From: Anaerolineales bacterium UBA2317
GTDB taxonomy: Bacteria; Chloroflexota; Anaerolineae; Anaerolineales; Villigracilaceae
Assembly: GCA_002345215.1 (NCBI GenBank)
Contig: DDVH01000022.1
Span: 6,425-70,424 of the forward strand
Length of the DNA stretch: 64,000 bases
Direction: 5' to 3'
A program made the translations under genes and the position numbers. Position 1 is the first letter of the stretch. Each line of letters begins with the position of its first letter. Positions 8,911-17,404 of the stretch are shown here, one piece after another. The notes under the pieces are model-generated. The model saw only the letters and a program-made list of their open reading frames with translations. It searched no databases and was not told the DNA's origin.

Positions 8911-8987
8911 TGTCATTCTGAGCCATGCTTGTGGTGAAGAATCTCTAAGATAATTATAGAGATGCTTTGCTATCGCTCAGCATGGCA
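8911..8987. repeat. palindromic interspersed element of the TGTCATTCTGAG type
   Basis: The outer arms TGTCATTCTGAGC (8911-8923) and GCTCAGCATGGCA (8975-8987) are inverted and match at 11 of 13 positions. An inner stem ATCTCTA/TAGAGAT closes the hairpin. It sits in the divergent region between the kinase and FHA genes. The rest of 8786-9023 is A+T-rich promoter-like sequence. Confidence 0.7.
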
Positions 8988-9023
8988 TTTTTGAAATTTA
9001 CGAAAGGCGGTAAGTAAGTTTGT

Positions 9024-9680
9024 ATGGAACACGAAGCTGAATATCCCGTACTCGTCGCACAAGACGGTCCTCTTAAAGGAGAGCGTTGGTCGTTAGACCA
9101 TACGTTGATGATTGGACGCGACCCTACTTGTGATATTCAATTGCAAGATAGGCAAGTTTCACGTTTTCACGTACGCATCACACCGACACCAGAAGGTGTG
9201 ACCATGGAAGATTTGGGCAGTAAAAATGGCACGAATCATAATGGAAATGAATTAACGGGACCTGTCATGTTGCAGGATGGAGATTTGTTAGGTGTTGCGC
9301 TGGCTCAGCAATTTTTATTTTTAACTTCCGATGCGACCATGCCATTAGCAGAAGGTGGTGCACGTTCTGGGCGTTTGTTGATGGACCAAAAATCACGTCA
9401 GGTGTGGGTTAATCAACAACAATTGGTTCCGCCATTATCTGCCCAACAATTTAAATTATTATGGATGTTATATGAAAAGCAAGGTCAAGTAGTGCCACGT
9501 ACTGATTTAGTCTCGGTGGTGTGGGGTGAGGAGCAAACTGCCGGTGTTTCAGACCAAGCCTTAGATGCATTAATCCGCCGCTTGCGTGATAGATTGGCTG
9601 TGCTTGACCATGGTCATCAATATATCAACACCGTGCGCGGACATGGTTTACGATTAGATAATCCGCCAATAGGGGAATAA
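9024..9680 (+). CDS. FHA domain - winged-helix DNA-binding regulator
   Basis: Residues 1-100 form a forkhead-associated domain with the phosphothreonine-binding set GRDPTCDIQL (R32), S46 and H49 in VSRFH, and LGSKNGTNHNG. Residues about 119-213 form an OmpR/PhoB-type winged helix: LSAQQFKLLWMLYEKQGQVV, ALDALIRRLRDRL and the wing YINTVRGHGLRL. It should bind DNA in response to binding a phosphorylated peptide, possibly a kinase or its own partner. The order is FHA then winged helix, the reverse of mycobacterial EmbR. It is divergent from the Hanks kinase gene and is followed 4 bases later by a PNPOx-like gene, so the pair is probably one operon. Confidence 0.88.
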   Translation: MEHEAEYPVLVAQDGPLKGERWSLDHTLMIGRDPTCDIQLQDRQVSRFHVRITPTPEGVTMEDLGSKNGTNHNGNELTGPVMLQDGDLLGVALAQQFLFLTSDATMPLAEGGARSGRLLMDQKSRQVWVNQQQLVPPLSAQQFKLLWMLYEKQGQVVPRTDLVSVVWGEEQTAGVSDQALDALIRRLRDRLAVLDHGHQYINTVRGHGLRLDNPPIGE

Positions 9681-9683
9681 AAC

Positions 9684-10157
9684 ATGGATGCACAATCAGA
9701 AAAAGTTTTAGCACAAATTATTCGAGGCACACGTATTGCCACGTTAGGCACAATACGAGATGAAACTCCGCAAGTTTCGATGGTGGCATATATTTTTGCC
9801 GAAGATTTTTCAGCTTTTTATATTTTTGTCAGCCGTTTGGCACAACATACGGTAGATATGCAAAAAAAGAAAGAAGTCAGTTTGTTGATTTGTGAAACTG
9901 ATGATGGACGGAGCGACCCACAAACTTTGGTGCGTGTGTCTATTCGTGGCAAAGCCGAGCAAATTGAAAATGGTGCACCAGGTTACATGCCGTTGAAAAA
10001 ACAATATCTCGAACGCTTTCCAGAATCAGAGCAATTATTCAAACTCGCAGATTTTAATTTCTGGCGCATCACGCCTAAAGGCGGAAGGTATGTGGCAGGT
10101 TTTGCAAAAGCCTACAACATTACGGCTGAAACATTCAAAGAAGTTTCGGAAAGATAA
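9684..10157 (+). CDS. pyridoxamine 5'-phosphate oxidase-like flavin-binding protein
   Basis: The 157 residues fit the split-barrel FMN-binding PNPOx-like family: a start with RGTRIATLGTI and VSMVAYIFAED, then FYIFVSRLAQHTVDMQKKKEVSLLI and VRVSIRGKAEQI. The central HTVDMQKKKEVS segment resembles heme-utilisation (HugZ-like) or general stress FMN proteins. The substrate is not evident; relatives bind FMN, F420 or heme. It begins 4 bases after the FHA regulator and probably shares its mRNA. A G+C-rich hairpin element follows it. Confidence 0.8.
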   Translation: MDAQSEKVLAQIIRGTRIATLGTIRDETPQVSMVAYIFAEDFSAFYIFVSRLAQHTVDMQKKKEVSLLICETDDGRSDPQTLVRVSIRGKAEQIENGAPGYMPLKKQYLERFPESEQLFKLADFNFWRITPKGGRYVAGFAKAYNITAETFKEVSER

Positions 10158-10162
10158 ATTTT

Positions 10163-10188
10163 GTAGGGGCGAGGTTATCTCGCCCTTA
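10163..10188. repeat. hairpin mini-element GTAGGGGCGAG...CTCGCCCTTA, copy 1
   Basis: GGGCGAG (10167-10173) and CTCGCCC (10179-10185) form a 7-bp G+C stem with a T-run after it, so it may also terminate transcription. A close copy lies at 39193-39225. Confidence 0.7.
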
Positions 10189-10209
10189 TTTTTTATTTAA
10201 GGAATCAAC

Positions 10210-11019
10210 ATGACTCAATTAAAACTTCTCGCCGTCTTTGCGCATCCAGATGATGAATCAATGGGATTAGGTGGCACGATTGCAAAATACTCTGCCGAAG
10301 GCGTGGAGACTCATCTCGTCTGCGCTTCACGCGGAGAAAGAGGCTGGGCTGGTGAACCCAAGCAGAATCCAGGCTTGAAGCGACTTGGCGAAATCCGCAC
10401 GAAAGAATTGGAAAATGCTGTCAATATTTTGGGGATGAAGAGTCTTTCTTTCCTTGATTATATTGATGGCGATGTTGATAAAGCGAATCATGCTGAGGCG
10501 ATTAAGAAAATAGTCACGCATATTCGTAAAATCAAACCGCAAGTGGTGGTGACGTTTGCTCCCGATGGCGCGTATGGTCACCCTGACCATATTGCGATTG
10601 GACAATTTACCAACGCCGCGGTTGTTTGTGCCGCAGATTCTAGTTATCAAGATAATGAAAATTTTGAATCGCATCGCGTTTCAAAATTGTATTACATGGT
10701 GGATAGCGAAAATTTTATCAATTTGATTGCGCCTTTTATCGGCGATATGACCTTCCCCGTTGATGACCAAATTCGTGGCGAAGTGCCGTGGAAAGAATGG
10801 ATGATTACGACGCAGATTGATACTGCTGATTATTGCCGTACTGCATGGAAAGCGATTCAATGTCATCAAAGTCAATTAGCGACGTTAGGTGAACTTGCCA
10901 ATGCACATGAAGATGCGGCAGTGGCAGTGCTTTCAATGCAAGGCACTTTTTTCCGTGCGTTTAGTTTGGTGAATGGGGGCAGAGAAGTAGAAACGGATTT
11001 GTTTGCAGGGTTGAGGTAG
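10210..11019 (+). CDS. PIG-L / LmbE-family zinc-dependent N-acetylglucosamine deacetylase-like protein
   Basis: This 269-residue PIG-L enzyme has the zinc and catalytic signature AHPDDESMGLGGT near the N-terminus and the second histidine motif APDGAYGHPDHIAIG in the middle. Members remove acetyl groups from GlcNAc conjugates, for example in mycothiol or bacillithiol biosynthesis (MshB, BshB, Mca). The motif CASRGERGWAGEP and the C-terminal CHQSQLATL are close to the Mca/MshB branch. No other thiol-biosynthesis gene is next to it, so the exact substrate is open. A good AAGGAATCAAC sequence precedes the ATG. Confidence 0.85.
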   Translation: MTQLKLLAVFAHPDDESMGLGGTIAKYSAEGVETHLVCASRGERGWAGEPKQNPGLKRLGEIRTKELENAVNILGMKSLSFLDYIDGDVDKANHAEAIKKIVTHIRKIKPQVVVTFAPDGAYGHPDHIAIGQFTNAAVVCAADSSYQDNENFESHRVSKLYYMVDSENFINLIAPFIGDMTFPVDDQIRGEVPWKEWMITTQIDTADYCRTAWKAIQCHQSQLATLGELANAHEDAAVAVLSMQGTFFRAFSLVNGGREVETDLFAGLR

Positions 11020-11050
11020 TTATATAATTGAACACAAAGGAGAATGCAAA

Positions 11051-11554
11051 ATGACTTTATACAATTGGATGCTTTGGCTACATATTTTGTTCGCTATTTT
11101 ATTTTTCTTCGCTCATGGGGTTTCGATGGCAACAGCCTTTTTACTGCCCAAAGAAAAGGACGTGAAACGCATGTCAATGCTGTTGGATATGCCTGGTATC
11201 ACCATTCCATTGATGGGAATCAGCATGTTGATTCTTCTCATCACCAGCATTTATATGGGGTACGCTGTGCAATGGTGGAGCAAAGGCTGGTGGGGACTAT
11301 CCACCTTAATTTTCTTTTTGATGGCTGTATGGATGACATGGTATGGACGTAAATATTACAGTCCCATTCGCAAGGCATTGGGTTTGGAATATATGACCGG
11401 TATGTCCACTCATAATCCAGCCGATGAAAATAAATCAGTGGATATGGAGGAAGTGCATAGATTGATTGCCAAAACAAATCCGCATTTGTTGGCGGCGGTT
11501 GGATTAGTAGTGTTGGCTGTGTTGTTGTTCTTGATGAGATTTAAGCCGTTTTAG
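11051..11554 (+). CDS. four-TM integral membrane protein, DUF2269-like
   Basis: The 167 residues are mostly hydrophobic, with about four membrane helices (roughly residues 5-27, 50-70, 78-98 and 142-162) and a short polar loop containing HNPADENKSVDMEEVH. The N-terminal WLHILFAILFFFAHGVSM and general layout resemble DUF2269-type small membrane proteins; this assignment is tentative. AAAGGAG lies 8 bases before the ATG. It follows the PIG-L gene by 31 bases and could share its transcript. Confidence 0.65.
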   Translation: MTLYNWMLWLHILFAILFFFAHGVSMATAFLLPKEKDVKRMSMLLDMPGITIPLMGISMLILLITSIYMGYAVQWWSKGWWGLSTLIFFLMAVWMTWYGRKYYSPIRKALGLEYMTGMSTHNPADENKSVDMEEVHRLIAKTNPHLLAAVGLVVLAVLLFLMRFKPF

Positions 11555-11663
11555 GGTGTTATGACTTTTATTTTCCAAAATTCTTCTTCACCGAAAACTT
11601 TTGATGCTATTAGGATCTTAGATTAAAATTGTGTTAGCATTAAGTTCATGAAAGGATAGAAAA

Positions 11664-13925
11664 ATGACAAAAATAAAACAATCTCTGTATCGCTTTTTCT
11701 CTTTTGTTATTGTGACTATATTGGTATTGCCGGCTCATGGCAATGTAATGGCTCAAACTTCGCAACAAATTGGAGACCAAGAAGAAGTTGTACCTTTGTA
11801 TCCTGATGTAAGTTGGGAAAATCTAGGCAATGTTCATAATACTATAGAAATAAAGGGTCAGGCACTTGTACTGGATGGCACTGCATATCAAGCCTCTGTC
11901 AATTTCTCAGAGAAGAAAAATACACTCAAGTTTTATGCGCCGGAATATTTAGAATCGTACGGTTGGATTTTTCGCAGCGATAAAGGCAATGAATTGCTTT
12001 ATGAAAACAAAAAGGCTCAATACTTGCTGGTGAAAAATGGGAATTGTTTAGATTCCCAAAATTATTGTATTTATGTGTGGCAAAGCACACAAGCACAAGC
12101 ATTTAAATTGCCTATTGCACCAAAAATTGGGCCAGTTGGTTATAACAAAATTTCACCAGCAAATGGTGCTGTTATCCCATTGCCTAATAGTACTTATCAT
12201 TTTTTAACTTGGACTGATGCTTTATTACCTGGTTTCCCTGATACTGATGAATATCAATATTGCGTTGACCAGACTAATAATAATTTATGTGACGCTGATA
12301 ATTGGATAGATCGTGAATCTCTTTATTCTGGTGGAACGGAAGAAAATCCAGAATTTAATCTAATAGCAGGGCAAACATACTATTGGCAAGTTAGATCTAA
12401 AAATACATTAATATATGCAAATGGCGACGCTTCTGCTTGGTGGTCATTTACTGTTTCCGCAGCTGTAGTTGGGTTTAATAAGATAACCCCTGTAAACAAT
12501 TCCATTATTAATAGACCACTTTCAACTTATCGTTTACTCAATTGGGGTGACGCATTTTTAGACGAGGGTGATTATTATCAATATTGTATCGATACAACGA
12601 ATAATAATGCTTGTGATAATGATGCTTGGGTTAATCGAGACTCCCTTTATTCTGGAGGTGATGATGTTGCTGAGGTTTTTGATTTTCCATTAGTGTATGG
12701 GCAAACATACTATTGGCAAGTACGTGCAGTTATTGAAACTGACCCAGATGAGTATACATACGTATATGCTGATAGTGGTATTTGGTTTAAGTTCACGGTT
12801 CAATCTATTTTAGCGGCACCAATGGTCTCTAGTATTGTTCGCTCTGTACCTACAGATTCTTATACAAATGCTGCTTCAGTAACTTATACTGTTAAATTTA
12901 CGCAATCTGTAACAGGTGTAGATAGTACAGATTTTGTGTTATCTACACTAGACCCAGTTGGTGGAGTAACAGGAGCAAGCATTACTTCTGTGGGTGGATC
13001 GGGGGATACATATTCCGTAGTAGTTAATACGGGTGCTGGCGGTGGAGGTTTAAGATTAGATTTTATAGATAATGATTCGGTTCAAAATTTTCAATCAACT
13101 CCTGTCGGTGGAGTTGGCACATCTCCAGGTATTACTATTGGAAACTTTAGTGGACAAGTTTACATGATTCGTAATGCGGCTTTAGTGAATGCAATATTGC
13201 CCACAAGTAGAAATGCAGTGGTAGGTAGCCCAGTGACTATTTTTAGCTCTGTGATTAATATTGGTTCTAATACAGCAACTAGTGTTACACTTTCACTTAA
13301 CCCTGCACCGGCTGGTACCTTCACATATTATCAAACCAACTGTGCTACAAATGTAATTATCAGTGTTGCTAACCCATCAGTTGATATTCCTGGTGGAAAT
13401 ACAATAGCTTGTTTTTTGCTTTCTTTTACACCTTCCGTGGCTTTTGCGGCTACATCGGTTCATGTTCGAGCTACTGCAACAAATTCTGCTAGTACTACCT
13501 TATTGACGGGTGTTAATACATGGTTATTACGAGCAAACAATGTATCAGTTCCTGATATTATTGCATTAACAACTACAACTGATTTTCATCAAGTCCCTTG
13601 TTTTGGGCAAAATGTTTTTGCAGTGGCAATGACCAATGTGGGCGTTGCCGCTACAGGTGATATTACCGTCACCGCGAACACTGGTGGTGTGTCTCTACCA
13701 ATAAGCGTTTTGATTCAAGAGACCGATCCGGGTACAGGCACTGTAATTGGCGATCACATCTTACAAAACGTATTAGCAGGACAGAACCGTTCGGTAGCAG
13801 TCTTTGTAACATTCCTTGGTTGTATTACATTTGATCCTGCTGTTAACCGCATTTTTATTGAATTTCGGGATGCCTCTAATAATATCGTTGGTTCTACTTC
13901 TACTGCTATATCTACCAATCGATAA
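11664..13925 (+). CDS. large secreted protein with duplicated Ig/FN3-like domains
   Basis: The first 31 residues are a Sec signal peptide (basic start, FFSFVIVTILVLPAHG, then VMAQ as a likely cleavage site). Two related domains of about 105 residues follow (about 160-265 and 268-378). Both contain F/YNKI-P-N, Y-x-F/LL-x-W-x-DA, EYQYC or YYQYC, and end with GQTYYWQVR. Next comes a segment with VTYTVKFTQSVTGVDSTDF (about 405-500), typical of putative Ig/bacterial adhesion domains, and C-terminal beta-sandwich segments resembling CARDB/DUF11 domains. No cell-wall anchor or catalytic motif is visible. A surface or matrix role is likely. It is isolated, with its own terminator. Confidence 0.72.
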   Translation: MTKIKQSLYRFFSFVIVTILVLPAHGNVMAQTSQQIGDQEEVVPLYPDVSWENLGNVHNTIEIKGQALVLDGTAYQASVNFSEKKNTLKFYAPEYLESYGWIFRSDKGNELLYENKKAQYLLVKNGNCLDSQNYCIYVWQSTQAQAFKLPIAPKIGPVGYNKISPANGAVIPLPNSTYHFLTWTDALLPGFPDTDEYQYCVDQTNNNLCDADNWIDRESLYSGGTEENPEFNLIAGQTYYWQVRSKNTLIYANGDASAWWSFTVSAAVVGFNKITPVNNSIINRPLSTYRLLNWGDAFLDEGDYYQYCIDTTNNNACDNDAWVNRDSLYSGGDDVAEVFDFPLVYGQTYYWQVRAVIETDPDEYTYVYADSGIWFKFTVQSILAAPMVSSIVRSVPTDSYTNAASVTYTVKFTQSVTGVDSTDFVLSTLDPVGGVTGASITSVGGSGDTYSVVVNTGAGGGGLRLDFIDNDSVQNFQSTPVGGVGTSPGITIGNFSGQVYMIRNAALVNAILPTSRNAVVGSPVTIFSSVINIGSNTATSVTLSLNPAPAGTFTYYQTNCATNVIISVANPSVDIPGGNTIACFLLSFTPSVAFAATSVHVRATATNSASTTLLTGVNTWLLRANNVSVPDIIALTTTTDFHQVPCFGQNVFAVAMTNVGVAATGDITVTANTGGVSLPISVLIQETDPGTGTVIGDHILQNVLAGQNRSVAVFVTFLGCITFDPAVNRIFIEFRDASNNIVGSTSTAISTNR

Positions 13926-13945
13926 TGTTACAACTGATTTTTGAA

Positions 13946-13975
13946 ACAAATAGCCGCAGTAACGCGGCTATTTGT
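13946..13975. terminator. bidirectional terminator between convergent genes
   Basis: ACAAATAGCCGC (13946-13957) pairs with GCGGCTATTTGT (13964-13975). It lies between the secreted protein and the CpXC gene and reaches the latter's stop codon. Confidence 0.8.
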
Positions 13976-15327
13976 TACCCCATATTCTTCTTCATCGAAA
14001 ACTTCAACGCCACCTTATACACTTCACTTATTTTTTCGCCCATCGCTTTGGCTTCGGGGTTATCAGGCTGTGATTCCATTTGACTCACTAAATTGCTCAT
14101 ATAATCTAACAACTGTTGAGTAACCATCTCTGGGTTTTGTCCCAAAGCGGATTCAATTGCGGCTTCATCAGGCAATTGAATCAATTGTTCAATGAACATC
14201 ACTTCAGGTGGTGTGCTGGCGGCTTGTAACACTTGAATCATTTTTTGCAACTTGCCCATGCGCGTGTAATCATTTTTCTCAGAGGCTTGGCGCAACATTT
14301 GTTGAGCAAGGTCAACTGAATCTTGTGTAAAGCCTTCTAAATTTTCACGCGTCGCTTTTTCAATGTCATCTTGTGCTAACAATGTATCCAAAAATTCTTG
14401 CGCTTGTTTGTAACGTGCTTCGGCTTGCTTATCCACTTCATTGGTAAAACCCAATAACTTTTCGCGGATGTTTTCCAAACGAGTTTTTTCTTCGCCACTG
14501 GATTTGTCAATTTTTTCAGAAAGCGTTTGAAAGAAAAGATAATCCATCCCTGCCCGAGCAAGTGAAACGTAAGCGCGGATGCGTGCATCGGTTTTGGACT
14601 CTAAGACGAAATCCAGAAGTTTTTCGCGCGTGAGGCTTTGTCCCGCTTCTTGCAAGACGTGTTGAGCGGCTTCTAATTCCCCAACAGATTCTTTAAGCTG
14701 ACGACCATACGCGGTTTCTTCCAGCAATTGAGTTTGAATATCAATCAACGCGCGTGCCATTTGCTCTTGTCCACTTTGCATGGCGCTTTGCGCAATGCGA
14801 CTGAACAAAGCAAAAAATTGTTCGTCAATAATTTTTTCATTTTGCTTGATTAATTCCGAACGCACATCTTTAGATGTAACTTGCATTAGACGTTCTAAAA
14901 ATTGCACACGGTCTTGTTGTTCTTTGAGCATTTCAGGCGTGATGCCATCTTTGCCTAAAATAGTTTGCAAAAATGATTCGTACGTGAGGTTGGCTTGCGG
15001 ATTTAATAAATAACCTTTGCGTTTTTCAGGTGGCAAATTGTCGGTCACTTTTTTTATCAATGGACCAATAATTTTCTCCTGCTCATTGACGGGTAACATT
15101 AATTCAGATGGAAAAAATGTTAGTAATAACTCTTTATCATTATCGTGATACACAACTGGAGTCGCCAAGCGACCTTGATAACCACAATGCGGACAACGCG
15201 CAAAGTTTGATTGCCCGCTTAATAATCTTTGTTTGGCTTGCGGGTCAGCAGTCACATCAAATAACTGCTCAACATCCGCAGAAATTAATTGTTTACAACG
15301 AGGACATGCAATTTGTGTTTGAGGCAT
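13975..15327 (-). CDS. CpXC-domain protein with a long helical region
   Basis: The N-terminus has two zinc-knuckle cysteine pairs, CPRCKQLI (about residues 8-11) and CPHCGYQG (about 46-49). They lie inside a domain with ARCPHCGYQGRLATPVVYHD and LLTFFPSELMLP that matches the CpXC family. The remaining 300 residues are charged and helical with coiled-coil potential, for example around EEKTRLENIREKLLGFTNEV. No enzyme motif is visible, and the CpXC function is not known. It is a single gene. Upstream it is bounded by repeat tracts at 15333-15467. Confidence 0.8.
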   Translation of the reverse strand: MPQTQIACPRCKQLISADVEQLFDVTADPQAKQRLLSGQSNFARCPHCGYQGRLATPVVYHDNDKELLLTFFPSELMLPVNEQEKIIGPLIKKVTDNLPPEKRKGYLLNPQANLTYESFLQTILGKDGITPEMLKEQQDRVQFLERLMQVTSKDVRSELIKQNEKIIDEQFFALFSRIAQSAMQSGQEQMARALIDIQTQLLEETAYGRQLKESVGELEAAQHVLQEAGQSLTREKLLDFVLESKTDARIRAYVSLARAGMDYLFFQTLSEKIDKSSGEEKTRLENIREKLLGFTNEVDKQAEARYKQAQEFLDTLLAQDDIEKATRENLEGFTQDSVDLAQQMLRQASEKNDYTRMGKLQKMIQVLQAASTPPEVMFIEQLIQLPDEAAIESALGQNPEMVTQQLLDYMSNLVSQMESQPDNPEAKAMGEKISEVYKVALKFSMKKNMG

Positions 15328-15332
15328 TTAAT

Positions 15333-15367
15333 AATTTCCGATTTGAGATTTTGGATTTACGATTTAT
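15333..15367. repeat. period-7 tract, GATTTNN units
   Basis: Five consecutive heptamers of the form GATTTNN begin 6 bases upstream of the CpXC start codon, in its leader region. Confidence 0.75.
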
Positions 15368-15392
15368 TAATTGAAACCACATTATAAACGAA

Positions 15393-15427
15393 TTACGCAT
15401 CACGGATTACAAATCCATGATGCGTAA
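15393..15427. repeat. 15-bp inverted repeat
   Basis: TTACGCATCACGGAT (15393-15407) and ATCCATGATGCGTAA (15413-15427) are inverted with one G-U-compatible mismatch and a 5-base loop. It directly abuts an octamer tract and may act as a terminator for pepF, although no T-run follows. Confidence 0.75.
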
Positions 15428-15467
15428 CTAGAAAACTATCTAACTAGCCAACTAGAAAACTACCCAA
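15428..15467. repeat. period-8 tract, CTAGNNAA units
   Basis: Five consecutive octamers with consensus CTANNNAA extend into the last codons of pepF and supply its TAG stop codon (minus strand, 15460-15462). Confidence 0.75.
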
Positions 15468-17265
15468 CCAACTCTTCTAATCGGTCAATATAACCTTCCA
15501 TGATGGAGAACGTCTCTTCCACGGCTTTGGGTGTAGATAAATCTACGCCTGCTTTTTTCAACACATTCAAAGCATAATCGGATGAACCTGATTTCAAAAA
15601 GCCGAGATATTTTTCTGAGGCATTTGGCTCGCCACGCAAAATTTTATTTGCTAGTGCATGTGCGCCTGAAATACCAGTGGCGTATTGGAAGACATAATAG
15701 TCCGCAAATAAGTGACTAAATGTAGACCAAACCATGCCCACACGCGGACGGTCAATTTTTACTTTTGGACCAAAGGCTTCACTGAACAAATCAGCCATCA
15801 AGTTTTGCATTGAGTCGGCGGTGAGAGGTTCTCCGCGCTCGACTCTTTGATGCGTCTCAAGTTCGAAGCGTGCTAATGTCGGCATTTGGAAGAAATATCT
15901 AAAGAAGTTTCCGCTCACGGCTTCTTCGATTAAGGCAATCAAGAAGTTTTTGTCTTTGATGGTGTTGAGCAAATGTCCGCGCATCATGGCTTGATTGAAA
16001 TTGGAGGCTACTTCGGCGACAAATAATGAATAGCCCGAATACACAAACGGCTGATTCTTCCATGACAAATACGAATGCATAGAGTGACCCAATTCATGCG
16101 CTAGTGTACTCATGCTCCCGACTTCGCCAGTGTATGACATCATAATGAAAGGATGTGTGCCGGGTGAGCCATAAGAAAACGCGCCATTCATCTTTCCTTG
16201 ATTAACTGCTGAATCAACCCAACGTTCTTTCAAACAACCTTGTCGAACAGTATCTACATACTCTTTACCAAGCGGAGCAAGGCTTTCGCAAATCAAATCC
16301 ACCGCTTTTTCAAATGAAATTTTTGGTTTCTTTTTGACAATCGGAGCCCACATATCAAAGTATTGAATGTCTTTTAATTTCAAGGCTTTGCGTTTGATTT
16401 CAAAGTAACGATGCCAGACAGGCAATTTCTTTTTGAAAGTATTGATTAAGTTATGAAAGACTTCATCAGGCACGTTGTTGTTGAACAATGAAGCTGAAAG
16501 TGATGATTCAAACTTACGCACACGCATATTGAAAATATTGGCACTAATGGATGTGCTTAAATTTGTTGCCAACGTGTTTTTGAATTCAATATGTTTGTCG
16601 TGATAACTTTCAAAAGCACTTTGGCGTGTTTTTCTATCAGGGTCTTCCATCAAAGCAGAGTGATAATTACCTTGTGTCACTTCAACTTTTTTACCTTTGC
16701 TATTTTTCGCAGGTGCAAATTTGAAGTCTGCATTCACCAACATGCTAGACGAGTTCCCCGGTCCGCTAAATGGGTCTGCTAACATGCCTAAAATTTCTTC
16801 TACTTCTGCCGAGCGGACGTGAGCTTGTTGGCGGAACAAATCATCAAAATTTTGTTTATAAACAGCCAACTTATCATTTTCTTTTACCCAAGCATCTAAT
16901 TTTTCTTTACCGATTTGAATCAATTCTGGGTTTAAGAAAGAAGTTGCCGCCGCAACCTGACCCGCCATGCTGGAGGCTTTCCCAACCATACCCGCTGAGG
17001 CTTGATTGGTGGTATCCACTGCATATTCAAATTGAGCATACATAAACACAGTTTGCGCACGGCTGATTAAATCTTCAATGGCTTTAATGCCTTCTAAAAG
17101 TTTCGCAGGACCTTCACTTAATGTACCCTCAAATTTTTTTACATTTGGCACATCATCCAAAACAGCTTTGAGCGCGGCTTCCCAATCTTTTGGGGTTTTG
17201 AACACACTTTCTTTGTTCCATGTATATTTTTTGTTGACCTTTTTTCGTGGAGGAATATTGGGCAT
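15460..17265 (-). CDS. pepF: oligoendopeptidase F (M3 family metallopeptidase)
   Basis: The enzyme has 601 residues, the usual PepF length. The zinc site is HELGHSMHS with the first histidine near residue 390, followed by the glutamate-bearing SLFVAEVASNFNQ about 30 residues later. Other family marks are NGAFSYGSPGTHPFIMMSY upstream of the zinc site and FQMPTLARFELETHQ downstream. It degrades short peptides (about 7-17 residues) in the cytoplasm, and no signal peptide is seen. The start MPNIPPRKKVNKKYTWN is preceded by an AAAAGGAT-type ribosome site. The last codons run into an octamer repeat tract. Confidence 0.93.
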   Translation of the reverse strand: MPNIPPRKKVNKKYTWNKESVFKTPKDWEAALKAVLDDVPNVKKFEGTLSEGPAKLLEGIKAIEDLISRAQTVFMYAQFEYAVDTTNQASAGMVGKASSMAGQVAAATSFLNPELIQIGKEKLDAWVKENDKLAVYKQNFDDLFRQQAHVRSAEVEEILGMLADPFSGPGNSSSMLVNADFKFAPAKNSKGKKVEVTQGNYHSALMEDPDRKTRQSAFESYHDKHIEFKNTLATNLSTSISANIFNMRVRKFESSLSASLFNNNVPDEVFHNLINTFKKKLPVWHRYFEIKRKALKLKDIQYFDMWAPIVKKKPKISFEKAVDLICESLAPLGKEYVDTVRQGCLKERWVDSAVNQGKMNGAFSYGSPGTHPFIMMSYTGEVGSMSTLAHELGHSMHSYLSWKNQPFVYSGYSLFVAEVASNFNQAMMRGHLLNTIKDKNFLIALIEEAVSGNFFRYFFQMPTLARFELETHQRVERGEPLTADSMQNLMADLFSEAFGPKVKIDRPRVGMVWSTFSHLFADYYVFQYATGISGAHALANKILRGEPNASEKYLGFLKSGSSDYALNVLKKAGVDLSTPKAVEETFSIMEGYIDRLEELVG

Positions 17266-17404
17266 GAGTTTATCCTTTTAATTTTGGATTGCAGGAGCTT
17301 GTTACTGCTTATGCAATGGCAAGCCATTACATTCCATATATTTTGTTAAACTAATTGTACCTTTTTCTAAATTTCTTTGGGGAGGTTCGCCAGAAGGGTT
17401 TAAA

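Noticed and set aside
17266..17404. tRNA or small RNA in the gap between pepF and the histidine kinase
   Set aside because: No cloverleaf, T-arm motif or strong hairpin could be found by eye.
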